Shown: piece by piece, positions 25,890 to 35,270 of the stretch | Numbering within the stretch: the first letter of the stretch is position 1 | Layout: each line of letters opens with the position of its first letter | Source of the DNA: Thermatribacter velox | Lineage (GTDB): Bacteria > Atribacterota > Atribacteria > Atribacterales > Thermatribacteraceae | NCBI RefSeq assembly: GCF_038396615.1 | Contig: NZ_CP121689.1 | Location: forward strand, 1,004,001 to 1,068,000 | DNA length: 64,000 bases | Direction: 5' to 3' | Position numbers and translations under genes: made by a program | The notes under the pieces: generated by a model | Told to the model about the DNA's origin: nothing | The model's input: only the letters and a program-made list of their open reading frames with translations | The model's database searches: none

Positions 25890-26819
25890 ATGAAATGGAT
25901 TGTGTTTTTTCTTTTTACCTTATCACTACTGGCCTTCCTTGTCTCCGGATGTGGTTGGTTTTCGGATAACCCTATGTTTCCTAGAGCTAAAATAATGATA
26001 GTCGCTGAACCTATTGATTCAAACTCAAGCGAAAATAGCACTTCAGGCAGTTCAGAAAATAGCAAAAACAACGTCTCAGTAAAAATTGACCTTTTACCCC
26101 CCGATGTAGAAGCTTATTTGAAGTCGAACGGTATCCCTGCAGTGCTTGTAAGCATTACCTTCAGTGGCATAGATTTTGCAACTCACACAGTAAGTTATCA
26201 AGGAGGAGAATTCAGATTTAACGTGCTTGAAAATATGTTATCTAATTTATCGCTAGAATTTTATTGTTCTTCTGAAGGTAGCTGTGCATCCTGTTTTTCC
26301 AGCGATGCTGAATCAAATGTAAATATTGCCTGTTACTTGGATGCTAAAAGTGATGTAGGCTTAATAAGAAAGGTAGAATTCTATATAAATGGTGAGCCCG
26401 CAGGCATAGATACGTCGCCTCCGTTTATGTCTAATACTGTTAGTATGAATCCCGAAGTTCCTGTCTTGGGAATTGCTCTAGTCACAGATATTAATGGTAA
26501 CGTAACTACAATAAGCAAGTCAGTAGGAAAGGCAGAAAATATTTGTTCATCTTCTAATTCTTCTTCATCTTCTAATTCTTCTTCATCTTCTAATTCTTCT
26601 TCATCTTCTAATTCAGATGTTGGATTGGTAAAATTTACCTTTACGCCCCTAAACAAAGTTGGAGTAAGGATAACTCAATACAAGCTTGAGTACAAGAAGA
26701 TTGACGGTACACCCCTCTCTTTGCTCAATAGCACGGTGAATACTCACATTGACGTTATTCCTCCGGACACACCTATGGCAAATATCGCTAGTCCAGAAGC
26801 TTCATCTCAAAACGAGTGA
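25890..26819 (+). CDS. Lipoprotein with Ser/Asn repeat, unknown function
   Basis: 309 residues from the ATG at 25890, chosen for TAGGAGG upstream and a clear lipoprotein signal (MKWIVFFLFTLSLLAFLVSGC, lipobox VSGC). A linker rich in Ser/Asn follows, then a domain with several cysteines (CSSEGSCASC) and VEFYINGEPAGIDTSPPF, which resembles bacterial Ig-like adhesion domains. An 18-base tandem repeat encodes a long (SSSNSS)n stretch near residue 225. More AT-rich than its neighbours and located in the mobile patch, so it may have been acquired. Probably a surface protein. Confidence 0.65.
   Translation: MKWIVFFLFTLSLLAFLVSGCGWFSDNPMFPRAKIMIVAEPIDSNSSENSTSGSSENSKNNVSVKIDLLPPDVEAYLKSNGIPAVLVSITFSGIDFATHTVSYQGGEFRFNVLENMLSNLSLEFYCSSEGSCASCFSSDAESNVNIACYLDAKSDVGLIRKVEFYINGEPAGIDTSPPFMSNTVSMNPEVPVLGIALVTDINGNVTTISKSVGKAENICSSSNSSSSSNSSSSSNSSSSSNSDVGLVKFTFTPLNKVGVRITQYKLEYKKIDGTPLSLLNSTVNTHIDVIPPDTPMANIASPEASSQNE
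26547..26612 (+). repeat. 18-bp tandem repeat inside the lipoprotein gene
   Basis: Unit TCATCTTCTAATTCTTCT, three full copies and two-thirds of a fourth, in frame, each encoding Ser-Ser-Ser-Asn-Ser-Ser. Copies look identical. Because the unit is a multiple of three, copy changes alter linker length without shifting the frame. Confidence 0.9.
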
Positions 26820-26855
26820 GAAAAAGCGCAACCTTAGAAACGTGCAAAGAAGCAT

Positions 26856-26899
26856 AATTTCTTGAAGCCTGAGTAATATTACTCAGGTTTCAAGAAATT
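26856..26899. terminator. 22-bp hairpin after the lipoprotein gene
   Basis: Arms AATTTCTTGAAGCCTGAGTAAT and their complement meet without a loop and pair throughout apart from one G-T wobble. It can act on either strand, so it may end both the lipoprotein gene and the broken minus-strand gene beyond it. Confidence 0.6.
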
Positions 26900-27138
26900 T
26901 AGATTAAGGACATCTTTTAGGAAAGCCCAATAATGCTTCTAACAACCGAAGTTACTGGGCAAAAGCTTTCAGGATTTTTTCTCTTACTTTCTGAGGTTAA
27001 AGAGAGGGCAAGTTTTTGCTATTACTTCTTCTCAGTTTGCCGTTTTGCTATCTTAGTCCCCTTTTTCGGTCTTGCAAAAACTACAAAAGTCAGAGTGGAC
27101 CTCCCTCAAAACTTTCTTAGAACTTCCTCCATCCTTTT

Positions 27139-27505
27139 CTAGCTTCTTTCCCTTGCCTCTCCTCTGAGCATTGCTTTCTCAACCTCTTCCGGCGTTGTGG
27201 GCCCTGGTTCGTGGACAATTTCCAGACTCTTCAAAAGGACAAGAGCGGCGTGTAAGCGTGGGTTTTCGTCCTCACTTTTTGAGTACTTCCTTAACCACGT
27301 CCAGGGCTTTCCAGATCAGGTTGAGCAATTTTTCACCCTGGGCAGAGAAGAACTCCTCCTTCCTCTGGTTAAATTCAGCAACGAAGTAAGGATTTTTGCT
27401 CTTCCATTCCCAGACGGTCTGCCTGGTAACCCCGAGCTCTTTCGCTACCTCAGTTATGCTTTTCCGAAAAGCAAGAAGGTAATGGCTTTTTTTCTCGCTG
27501 AGGAA
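27139..27505 (-). pseudogene. Broken helix-turn-helix (phage small-terminase/phBC6A51-like) gene
   Basis: On the minus strand a reading frame without a start codon gives SITEVAKELGVTRQTVWEWK, a clear helix-turn-helix, then a helical region KLLNLIWKALDVVKEVLKK ending at a stop (27272-27274). Homologous-looking sequence goes on in another frame (ENPRLHAALVLLKSLEIV) to a stop at 27139. This layout matches small phage-derived HTH proteins. There is a frameshift near 27275 and the start is lost, so it is a relic. The rest of the 804-base gap 26820-27623 holds a hairpin (26856-26899) and short minus-strand fragments (such as TFVVFARPKKGTKIAKR) that I cannot assign. Confidence 0.55.
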
Positions 27506-27575
27506 TCAGGGTGCCCACAAAAAAACAATACACCTAAATCGTTCCACACTCTTTAAGCGCAATCCCAAGTTGGTA

Positions 27576-27581
27576 TATAAT
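27576..27581 (+). promoter_or_regulatory. -10 element upstream of the TM1266-like/Lon genes
   Basis: TATAAT in the context TTGGTATATAATGC, about 45 bases before the start codon. No good -35 is visible at 17 bases. The same TGGTATATAAT context occurs at 54109-54119. Confidence 0.45.
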
Positions 27582-27623
27582 GCTTTAAGTAAACTCTGTC
27601 AAAGTGTAAAGGGGAGGACAGCG

Positions 27624-27872
27624 ATGACTAAAATCTTACTTATAAAAGTAGGCAATCGTCCCAAAAACGCAGTCAAGGTTCAAGAAATACTCACTCGTTT
27701 TGGTTGCAATATCAAAACCAGACTCGGGCTTCACGAGTTTTCTTCAGAATGTGAAAGCCAGGATGAAGGAATAATAATTCTGGAGCTGATAGGGGAACAA
27801 ACGGAAATCGAAAAAATGATGAGTGAGTTGGAAAAGCTGGAAAGCGTCAAAGCCATATACCAAGAACTCTAA
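27624..27872 (+). CDS. Small TM1266-like (ACT/NikR-C fold) protein
   Basis: 82 residues from ATG 27624, with GGGGAGG upstream. The pattern ILLIKVGNRPKNAVKVQEIL, TRFGCNIKTRLGLHEF and GIIILELIGEQTEIEKMM matches the small ACT-like family whose member TM1266 is annotated as an iron-only hydrogenase system regulator. It probably binds a small ligand; the role is not established. It lies 40 bases before the Lon-related gene and is likely cotranscribed with it. Confidence 0.6.
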   Translation: MTKILLIKVGNRPKNAVKVQEILTRFGCNIKTRLGLHEFSSECESQDEGIIILELIGEQTEIEKMMSELEKLESVKAIYQEL

Positions 27873-27912
27873 CCAACAAATTTAACAAAATCTATCAGGG
27901 TGAGGAGAGAAA

Positions 27913-30399
27913 ATGAACAACAAAAAAATTGACATTCAGAATTATGCAGTTGCTCCGGAGCAACTTCGCTGGACCTGCGATCCTGATTCCCTTCCTTTTG
28001 AAAACACAGAAGAGGTTTCTTCCCTCGAAGAAATCCTGGGCCAGGAACGAGCTCTAAGGGCTTTAGAAATGGGTCTTGAAACTGAACACCCAGGTTACAA
28101 CCTTTTTGTAAGCGGTCTCTCAGGATCAGGACGAGCTGAAGCTGTTAAAAAATCCATCCAGGACATTATCAAGCGCAAGAAGGAAGCAGGGCAACCTTTT
28201 GAGATTTTTGACTGGTGCTATGTATTCAACTTTGACAACCCTGACCAACCTAAAATACTGCGTCTCTCCAGGGGAGAGGGCAAAAACTTTGCCCGTTCTA
28301 CAGAAAACCTACTTAAAGTTTTAAAAGAGATTATTCCCAAAGCCTTCAGCAGTGATGAATACAAAAACCAGAAGCAAATACTCATCGATAGCCACCAAAG
28401 AAAACACCGCCAGATAATTCAGGAACTTGAAAAAATGGCTCTTGAGGAAGGATTTGTCTTCAGAGCTACCACGATGGGACCAATTCTGGTCCCCCTGGTT
28501 GATGGAAAACCGATGACCCAAGAACAGTACTTAGCACTCAGCGACGAAGAAAAAGAGAACATAGAAAATAAACGCCAGCAATTGCTGACTAAAATCAACA
28601 AAGCATTCGAGAAAATACACCAATTGGAAATCGAATTGAAAAATCAGATACGAGAACTCGACGAAAAGGTGGCCGAGTTTACTATTACCCCTTATTTTCT
28701 GGAACTGATAGAAAAATATCGTGAAATTCCCGACATTGTTGAGTTCCTCAAAGCCCTTAAAAACTTTACACTGCAGTATATACACATCTTTCGAGATGCT
28801 CAAGAAAGCCAACCTGTCCAACCTCTTCAACTCTTGCCAATCCAGCGCCTTCAAGATCCTTTTCTACCTTTCAAAATCAACGTTTTTGTTGACAACTCAG
28901 AAACCGAAGACCCCCCTGTCATATTTGAAACCCATCCCAACTGGATTAACCTCTTTGGACGCATCGAACGAAGGGCATTTATGGGCACTTATTTTAGCGA
29001 CCACACCATGCTCAAGGCGGGTTCACTCCACAAAGCAAATGGTGGATACATCATCATGTATCTCAAAGACCTGGTCGTCAACCCTGGAACCTGGGATGGA
29101 CTGAAAAGAGTTCTGAAAACCGGAATGATTCGGATGGAAGATCCTTTCGAACAGTATGGCCTCATCGCCCCCCAGGGCCTTCGTCCAGACCCTTTGCCTT
29201 TCAAAGCAAAAGTAATTCTGATTGGAGAAGAAATCTTTTACCAATTGCTTACAAGCTTTGATGAGGACTTCAGAGAGTTATTCAAGATAAAGGCCCACTT
29301 TGACTATCAAATCAGCAAGAATGCCGAAACTATAAACTCATTCGCTGGATTTATAAGAACTTGCTGCCAAAACAATAATCTGCTACCTTTTCACAAAACT
29401 GCAGTGGCTAAGACTATCGAGTATGCTACTCGCCTGGTAGCTCACAAAGAAAAGGTAACCTCACGTCTCGGCTTTCTTAAAGATGTGCTTATAGAAGCCG
29501 ATTACTGGGCACGCAAAGAAGGAGAAAACCAGGTTTTTGAACGGCATGTTCAAAAAGCAATCCAGGAAAAAAGAAAGCGGCTCAATCTTATTGAAGAACG
29601 CATACAGGAACTCATCGAAGAAAATACCTTGCTCATTGATACCCAAGGAGAAGTTATAGGCCAGGTAAATGGTCTTGCCGTATACGACCTTGGTGATTAC
29701 AGTTTTGGTAAGCCCTCAAGAATAACAGCACGGGTTTTTCTTGGAAAACAAGGCGTGGTTAACATTGAGCGTGAATCACGTTTAAGTGGCAAAATTCACG
29801 ATAAAGGAGTTCTCATCCTAAGCGGTTATCTTGGCTACAAATATGCTCAGGATAAACCTCTTTCCATCTCAGCCAGTATTTGCTTCGAACAATCCTACGA
29901 AGGAGTAGAAGGAGACAGTGCTTCCCTTGCAGAAACCTGCGCTATACTTTCAAGCTTGGCCGAAATACCCATCCGCCAGAGCATAGCTGTCACCGGTTCC
30001 ATAAACCAAAAAGGAGAAGTGCAAGCCATAGGCGGCGTTAACCAGAAAATAGAAGGATTTTTCAGGGTTTGCAAAGCTCGAGGACTGGATGGAACTCAGG
30101 GCGTCATCATTCCAGAAAGCAATATTAAAAACCTTATGCTTGACGAAGAGGTAATAGAAGCTGTGAAGGCAGACAAATTTCATGTCTACGCTGTCAGAAC
30201 AGTCGATGAAGCAATGGAAATATTGACTGGTCTACCCGCTGGCAAAAGAAAGGAAGATGGCAAGTTTGAAGAAGGAACCATAAATTACCTGGTTGACAAA
30301 AAGCTCTGGGAAACCGTTACCATCCTTAAAAAACTCCAAGCAAAAGAAGAAGAAAAAACCCAGGAAACAACAAAAGAAGAAAACCAGTCTCCAAAATAA
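27913..30399 (+). CDS. Lon-related ATP-dependent protease (LonB-like, AAA_32 + S16)
   Basis: 828 residues. Near the start it has GQERALRALEMGLETEHPGYN and the degenerate Walker A GLSGSGRAEA near residue 70. A coiled coil spans about 230-275. The C-terminal S16 protease domain has EGDSASLAETCAILSSL with catalytic Ser669 and GGVNQKIEGFF with catalytic Lys712. The tail is charged and low-complexity. This is the COG1067 family, distinct from classic Lon by its N-terminus. It degrades damaged or regulatory proteins. It precedes the grpE-dnaK-dnaJ cluster. Confidence 0.88.
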   Translation: MNNKKIDIQNYAVAPEQLRWTCDPDSLPFENTEEVSSLEEILGQERALRALEMGLETEHPGYNLFVSGLSGSGRAEAVKKSIQDIIKRKKEAGQPFEIFDWCYVFNFDNPDQPKILRLSRGEGKNFARSTENLLKVLKEIIPKAFSSDEYKNQKQILIDSHQRKHRQIIQELEKMALEEGFVFRATTMGPILVPLVDGKPMTQEQYLALSDEEKENIENKRQQLLTKINKAFEKIHQLEIELKNQIRELDEKVAEFTITPYFLELIEKYREIPDIVEFLKALKNFTLQYIHIFRDAQESQPVQPLQLLPIQRLQDPFLPFKINVFVDNSETEDPPVIFETHPNWINLFGRIERRAFMGTYFSDHTMLKAGSLHKANGGYIIMYLKDLVVNPGTWDGLKRVLKTGMIRMEDPFEQYGLIAPQGLRPDPLPFKAKVILIGEEIFYQLLTSFDEDFRELFKIKAHFDYQISKNAETINSFAGFIRTCCQNNNLLPFHKTAVAKTIEYATRLVAHKEKVTSRLGFLKDVLIEADYWARKEGENQVFERHVQKAIQEKRKRLNLIEERIQELIEENTLLIDTQGEVIGQVNGLAVYDLGDYSFGKPSRITARVFLGKQGVVNIERESRLSGKIHDKGVLILSGYLGYKYAQDKPLSISASICFEQSYEGVEGDSASLAETCAILSSLAEIPIRQSIAVTGSINQKGEVQAIGGVNQKIEGFFRVCKARGLDGTQGVIIPESNIKNLMLDEEVIEAVKADKFHVYAVRTVDEAMEILTGLPAGKRKEDGKFEEGTINYLVDKKLWETVTILKKLQAKEEEKTQETTKEENQSPK

Positions 30400-30558
30400 C
30401 CGTCTCAAAACAGCAAGGAGGGGATTTAGAAAAACACCCTGCCTTCTACAGTGTTGTGGGTCTCCGAATGGCCTGTCAGCGTGTCAAGGATTTTTAAGAA
30501 TTGATATTTCCCTCCGAGTTAGGTCTTGCTGACTTTATCCAAAATTTTTTGACCTTAC

Positions 30559-30587
30559 TTGACAAATGCTTCAAAAAGTGATTTAAT
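30559..30587 (+). promoter_or_regulatory. Promoter of grpE-dnaK
   Basis: -35 TTGACA (30559-30564), 17-base spacer, -10 TTTAAT (30582-30587), about 68 bases before grpE. This is a vegetative-type promoter. No CIRCE-like TTAGCACTC inverted repeat is visible in 30400-30655. Confidence 0.7.
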
Positions 30588-30655
30588 TCTATCTGCTCAG
30601 AAAGGTAAAATTTGGTCAATAAACCAGCAAACTGAAACAGAAAGGCGGTGAAAGA

Positions 30656-31237
30656 ATGTCTGAAAAAATGGAAGAAGCCCTCAAACAAAATCGAGCAGAA
30701 AGCCCTCCCGAAGAAAAAGTTTCCCGGGAGGAAGTAGAGAAATTGAAGGCTTCTCTTGAAGAACAAAAGAAAATTGCTGAGGAAAAAGAAAAACTGGCCA
30801 AGGATTATTTAAACGACCTGAAAAGAGTCAAAGCCGAATTCGATAATTTCAGAAAAAGAGAGATGATTTATCGACAGAACTTTCTAAAAACGGCAAACCG
30901 GGATCTCATTATAAGGCTTTTGCCGATACTTGACGATATAGAGAGAGCTCTTTCAGAGAGTAAAAAACGCGGTGAAACTGGCGCTATAGTGGAAGGATTT
31001 GAGCTCATTTACCGGAAATTCCTGACCATACTTGAGAAAGAGGGTGTAAAACAAATCGAGAGTATTGGCAAAAAGTTTGATCCCAAATATCACGAAGCAG
31101 TAGCCACAGTTTCAGACAAAAATCACGAAGATTATGAAATAGTCGAAGAGATAAGAAAGGGTTACTTAATGAATGACGAAGTCCTGAGGCCTGCTCAGGT
31201 CAAAGTAAACCGAATTTCTGAAGACAAATTTGCATAA
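30656..31237 (+). CDS. grpE: Co-chaperone GrpE
   Basis: 193 residues. An N-terminal charged coiled coil (residues about 20-60) is followed by LKRVKAEFDNFRKRE and the C-terminal beta-domain motif KKFDPKYHEAVATVSD with GYLMNDEVLRPAQVKV. It is the nucleotide-exchange factor for DnaK. SD GGCGGTG precedes the ATG. Directly upstream of dnaK. Confidence 0.95.
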   Translation: MSEKMEEALKQNRAESPPEEKVSREEVEKLKASLEEQKKIAEEKEKLAKDYLNDLKRVKAEFDNFRKREMIYRQNFLKTANRDLIIRLLPILDDIERALSESKKRGETGAIVEGFELIYRKFLTILEKEGVKQIESIGKKFDPKYHEAVATVSDKNHEDYEIVEEIRKGYLMNDEVLRPAQVKVNRISEDKFA

Positions 31238-31257
31238 AAAGAAGGAGGTAATGAAAA

Positions 31258-33165
31258 ATGGCCAAAGTAATAGGTATAGACTTGGGAACTACCAACTCAG
31301 TAGTCGCTTACCTTGAAGGAGGACAGCCTACCATCATTCCCAACAAGGAAGGATCAAGGCTTACTCCTTCAGTTGTCGCCTGGACCAAAAAAGGAGAAAT
31401 TCTGGTAGGACAGCTTGCTAAAAGACAAGCCATAACCAATCCCAAAAACACTGTATTCTCGATCAAGCGCTTGATGGGAAGGCGTTTCGAAGATCCCGAA
31501 GTCCAAAAAGCACGTAAGGTGCTACCTTATGAAATCGTCCCTGGTAAACACGGTGAGGCCTGCGTGAAAATTGGAGAAAGAGTTTATACTCCTCCCGAAA
31601 TTTCTGCCATGATATTACGGAAACTCAAAGAAGATGCCGAGGAGTATTTGGGTGAAAAAATAACTGAAGCGGTAATTACTGTCCCTGCATATTTCAATGA
31701 CAGTCAGAGGCAAGCTACCAAAGACGCAGGTAAGATAGCCGGCTTAGAAGTAAAAAGAATTATCAATGAACCTACGGCAGCGGCTTTAGCCTATGGGCTT
31801 GGTAAAGGGAAAGAAGAAGTTGTCGCTGTGTATGATCTGGGTGGTGGAACTTTTGACATATCAATACTGGAAATCGGAGATGGAGTATTCGAGGTAAAAG
31901 CGACTTCTGGTGACACTTTCCTGGGAGGAGATGACTTCGACCGTAGAATAATGGACTATATCATCGAAGAATTCAGGAAGGATCAAGGAATAGACCTACG
32001 CAATGACCAGATGGCATTGCAACGCCTTAAGGAAGCAGCCGAAAAGGCAAAGTGTGAGCTCTCAACTGCTCTGGAAACTGAAATTAACCTTCCCTTTATT
32101 ACTGCAGATGCAAGTGGTCCCAAGCATCTGGTAATGACTTTAACCCGTGCAAAACTTGAGCAGCTAACCATTGATTTGATTGAAAGAACCATTGGTCCTT
32201 GTGAAAAAGCGTTGCAAGACGCTGGCTTGAAGCCAGAAGACATTGATGCAGTTATTCTGGTTGGTGGAATGACCAGAATGCCCAAGGTACAGGAAATCGT
32301 CGAAAAAATCTTCAAAAAGGAACCTCGCAGGGGCATCAATCCCGATGAAGTTGTAGCGATGGGCGCAGCCATACAAGCAGGCGTTTTGAAGGGAGAAGTC
32401 AAGGACGTTCTGCTTCTTGACGTTACACCGCTTTCGCTGGGCATTGAAACCCTGGGAGGAGTTTTCACCAAGATCATAGAACGCAACACGACCATCCCAG
32501 TTTCTAAAAGCCAGATTTTCACAACTGCAGCAGATAACCAGACTACGGTGGAAATTCATGTTTTGCAGGGCGAACGTCCCATGGCCAAGGATAACTATTC
32601 CCTGGGGCGCTTCCAGCTAACAGGCATTCCACCAGCTCCACGTGGTGTGCCTCAAATAGAAGTTAAATTCGATATAGACGCAGATGGCATACTCCACGTC
32701 TCAGCTAAAGACCTGGCTACAGGTAAGCAACAGGCCATAACCATCAAGGCTTCGAGCGGATTAACTAAGGAAGATATAGACCGCATGATTAAAGAAGCCG
32801 AAATGCATGCAGAAGAAGACCGCAGAAAACGAGAAGAAGCCGAACTCAGAAACCAGGCAGATAATCTCATATACACTACCGAAAAAACTTTGCGTGATTC
32901 TGGCAATAAACTTTCAAGTGCCACTAAGGAAAGGGTAGAAAAGGCGCTCTCTGCTTTGAAGGAAGCTATGAAGAGCGAAGACATAGCTGAAATAAGGAGG
33001 AAAATGGAAGAGCTGCAAAGCGCTTCGCACGTTATGGCTCAAGAACTTTACCAACAAACAGCCCAAAGTGCTACTGGTGGAGGAGAGCAAGAAGGAAGCA
33101 CCGGGTCTTCTCAAGAAGACGTTGTTGACGCAGACTACAAAGTCGTGGACGACGAAGGGAAATAA
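31258..33165 (+). CDS. dnaK: Chaperone protein DnaK (Hsp70)
   Basis: 635 residues. The ATPase domain has [52 protein letters not shown] and [15 protein letters not shown]. The linker is [16 protein letters not shown], then comes the substrate-binding domain and an acidic Gly/Ser-rich lid tail ending [12 protein letters not shown]. Strong SD GAAGGAGG. A 14-bp hairpin separates it from dnaJ. Confidence 0.98.
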   Translation: MAKVIGIDLGTTNSVVAYLEGGQPTIIPNKEGSRLTPSVVAWTKKGEILVGQLAKRQAITNPKNTVFSIKRLMGRRFEDPEVQKARKVLPYEIVPGKHGEACVKIGERVYTPPEISAMILRKLKEDAEEYLGEKITEAVITVPAYFNDSQRQATKDAGKIAGLEVKRIINEPTAAALAYGLGKGKEEVVAVYDLGGGTFDISILEIGDGVFEVKATSGDTFLGGDDFDRRIMDYIIEEFRKDQGIDLRNDQMALQRLKEAAEKAKCELSTALETEINLPFITADASGPKHLVMTLTRAKLEQLTIDLIERTIGPCEKALQDAGLKPEDIDAVILVGGMTRMPKVQEIVEKIFKKEPRRGINPDEVVAMGAAIQAGVLKGEVKDVLLLDVTPLSLGIETLGGVFTKIIERNTTIPVSKSQIFTTAADNQTTVEIHVLQGERPMAKDNYSLGRFQLTGIPPAPRGVPQIEVKFDIDADGILHVSAKDLATGKQQAITIKASSGLTKEDIDRMIKEAEMHAEEDRRKREEAELRNQADNLIYTTEKTLRDSGNKLSSATKERVEKALSALKEAMKSEDIAEIRRKMEELQSASHVMAQELYQQTAQSATGGGEQEGSTGSSQEDVVDADYKVVDDEGK

Positions 33166-33176
33166 CGAAGCAACCG

Positions 33177-33211
33177 TATCCCCCTCTCTGAAACCCCCAG
33201 AGAGGGGGATA
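33177..33211 (+). other. Stem-loop between dnaK and dnaJ
   Basis: 14-bp perfect stem (33177-33190 with 33198-33211; TATCCCCCTCTCTG arm) and a 7-base loop. There is no T-run afterwards, so partial termination or mRNA processing is more likely than full termination. TATACT at 33253-33258 could be a -10 for dnaJ, without a clear -35. Confidence 0.55.
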
Positions 33212-33306
33212 CCAGATTTAACTTTGTTCCACCCCTAACTCCGTTTATGGTGTATACTATTGTTAGAGTTCCAAGCTTTTGAAAAGCAAAAGGTGGAAAC
33301 AAAGCT

Positions 33307-34476
33307 ATGAAAAAAGACTATTACGAAGTACTTGGAGTAGACCGCAACGCTTCACAGGAAGAGATAAAACGTGCTTATCGAAGATTGGCAAGACAGTTTC
33401 ACCCTGATGTTAATCCGGGTAACCAGGAAGCGGCCGAAAGGTTTAAGGAAATAAACGAAGCCTACCAGGTTCTCTCGGATCCTCAAAAAAGAGTTCAATA
33501 CGACCGTTTCGGTCATGCTGCTTTCGGAAACCATTATCAAACAGAATACGGCGATTTTGACTTTAATCCGTTTGAAGATTTCGGGAATTTTGGAGACCTC
33601 TTTGACATGTTTTTTGGAGGTACTCGAGGAGCAAGACGCTCCCATACACGAACCCAACCTCGCAAAGGAAACAGTGTCACTTTAGAAATAAACCTTGAAT
33701 TTGAAGAAGCTGCCTTTGGTGTGGAAAAAGAGGTATCTTTTGAGCGCTGGGAGGAGTGTCCAGATTGCAAGGGTATCGGCGGCAAACAAAAAATCACTTG
33801 CCACCACTGCCACGGAAGAGGTGAAATACGTCATACTCAAACTTCTTTCTTTGGCACAGTAGTGACCTCAAGGACCTGTGCTTACTGTGGAGGAAAGGGC
33901 TGGACACCAGAAGATACCTGCAAGAGCTGCCACGGACGGGGTAAGGTGCGCAGAGCCAGAAAAGTAAAAGTAAAAGTACCGCCAGGAGTGGACACAGGAT
34001 ATCGCTTGCGGATAGCTGGCGAAGGCGAAGCAGGAGAAAACGGGGGGCCTCCAGGAGACCTCTACATATACATTAAAGTCAAGCCACACCGGTTCCTGGA
34101 AAGAAAGGGTAATGACCTTTACTGTACCGTTGAGCTTGCTTACTCTCAACTGGTGCTGGGTGATGAAATAGAGGTACCCACTCTTTACGGTACGGAAAAA
34201 TTACATGTTCCACCAGGCACAGACCCTGAAGCACTACTGAGACTTCGAGGAAAGGGAATAGTAGACCCCCGTTCTGGAGTGAAAGGAGATCAGTTTGTCA
34301 AGTTGAAATTGAAAATTCCCAAGGTTCTATCACCAGAACACCGAGCAATTCTTGAGCAGCTTAAGAATATAGAAAGTCCACCCAGAAATTCCAGCAAAAA
34401 TAACGGTCACCAAAAACGAAAGAATGGTGGGCTCTTTGAACGATTGAAAGAGGCATTCGTCAATCCCGAAAACTGA
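33307..34476 (+). CDS. dnaJ: Chaperone protein DnaJ (Hsp40)
   Basis: 389 residues. J domain [20 protein letters not shown] with HPD in FHPDVNPG; a Gly/Phe region with [17 protein letters not shown]; a zinc-finger domain with four CxxCxGxG-type repeats ([32 protein letters not shown]); then the C-terminal substrate domain. A full type I DnaJ. It stimulates DnaK ATP hydrolysis. Confidence 0.97.
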   Translation: MKKDYYEVLGVDRNASQEEIKRAYRRLARQFHPDVNPGNQEAAERFKEINEAYQVLSDPQKRVQYDRFGHAAFGNHYQTEYGDFDFNPFEDFGNFGDLFDMFFGGTRGARRSHTRTQPRKGNSVTLEINLEFEEAAFGVEKEVSFERWEECPDCKGIGGKQKITCHHCHGRGEIRHTQTSFFGTVVTSRTCAYCGGKGWTPEDTCKSCHGRGKVRRARKVKVKVPPGVDTGYRLRIAGEGEAGENGGPPGDLYIYIKVKPHRFLERKGNDLYCTVELAYSQLVLGDEIEVPTLYGTEKLHVPPGTDPEALLRLRGKGIVDPRSGVKGDQFVKLKLKIPKVLSPEHRAILEQLKNIESPPRNSSKNNGHQKRKNGGLFERLKEAFVNPEN

Positions 34477-34478
34477 AC

Positions 34479-35270
34479 ATGAGTAAATTTTTCTTCTATC
34501 CTTTCTTAAGCAAGGCTAAAGATTGGATTTTTCTTTCTGAGGAAGAAACCAAGCACCTTATGGCAAACAGAATAAAAATTGGTGAGAAAATTACGCTATG
34601 GAATGGACGGGGGCTCTTTTTGGAAGCTCGGCTTGAAGCGTATCATGGAAAAAGGGCAAAAGCAAAAATAGAAGAAAACTGGGCAGATAAAAACATTAAC
34701 CCTGTATACCGAAACGGTTTTCAACTTTTTCAGGCTCTGCTTAAAAGCACTTCCCGAACAGACTGGTTGGTAGAAAAGGCAACGGAAGTAGGAGTTTCCT
34801 GCATCTACTTTTTCCCTACCATGCATTCCTTGAAAAAAACAATTTCCAAGAGCAACCTCAAAAGATGGAAAAGAATTGCGCTTTCAGCCTGTAAACAATC
34901 GGGCTATCCTTTTCTGCCAAGAATAGGCTTTCTTAAAGATATAAAAAAAGTAGCGCATAAATTGGAATCCACTGTGGGAACAAAGCTTATTGCCGACCCA
35001 CAAGCACAAAAAACATTATCCGAATATCTGAAACATTCTCACTCAAATACGAAAGACAAACAAAAGAACCTGCTTTTTTTAGTAGGTCCAGAAGGAGATT
35101 TTTCAAAATCTGAAAAAGAAAGTTTTGCCAAAATGGGTTGTATCCCTGTTTTGCTTTCCAGAACAATCTTGCGAAGCGAAACAGCTGCAATTTTTGGATT
35201 AGCAGTTATCAAATCCCACTTTGAAGATATGCACGCACATGAAATTTGCCATCAAAACTTTGGGTTGTAA
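34479..35270 (+). CDS. rsmE: 16S rRNA (uracil1498-N3)-methyltransferase RsmE
   Basis: 263 residues. The N-terminal PUA-like domain is followed by the SPOUT methyltransferase: KSTSRTDWLVEKATEVGVS, LFLVGPEGDFSKSEKESF and LSRTILRSETAAIFGLAVI, the knotted AdoMet site. It methylates U1498 of 16S rRNA. It starts two bases after dnaJ, an arrangement common in several phyla. Confidence 0.92.
   Translation: MSKFFFYPFLSKAKDWIFLSEEETKHLMANRIKIGEKITLWNGRGLFLEARLEAYHGKRAKAKIEENWADKNINPVYRNGFQLFQALLKSTSRTDWLVEKATEVGVSCIYFFPTMHSLKKTISKSNLKRWKRIALSACKQSGYPFLPRIGFLKDIKKVAHKLESTVGTKLIADPQAQKTLSEYLKHSHSNTKDKQKNLLFLVGPEGDFSKSEKESFAKMGCIPVLLSRTILRSETAAIFGLAVIKSHFEDMHAHEICHQNFGL

Noticed and set aside
26547-26612. 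CRISPR-like repeats
   Set aside because: The 18-base units are contiguous, in frame and without spacers; a coding tandem repeat. I saw no CRISPR array elsewhere.
30400-30655. CIRCE element before grpE
   Set aside because: No TTAGCACTC/GAGTGCTAA pair is visible.
31983-32522. A 179-residue minus-strand open frame inside dnaK
   Set aside because: Antisense to highly conserved dnaK sequence; Ser/Arg-rich composition is typical of a complementary-strand artefact.
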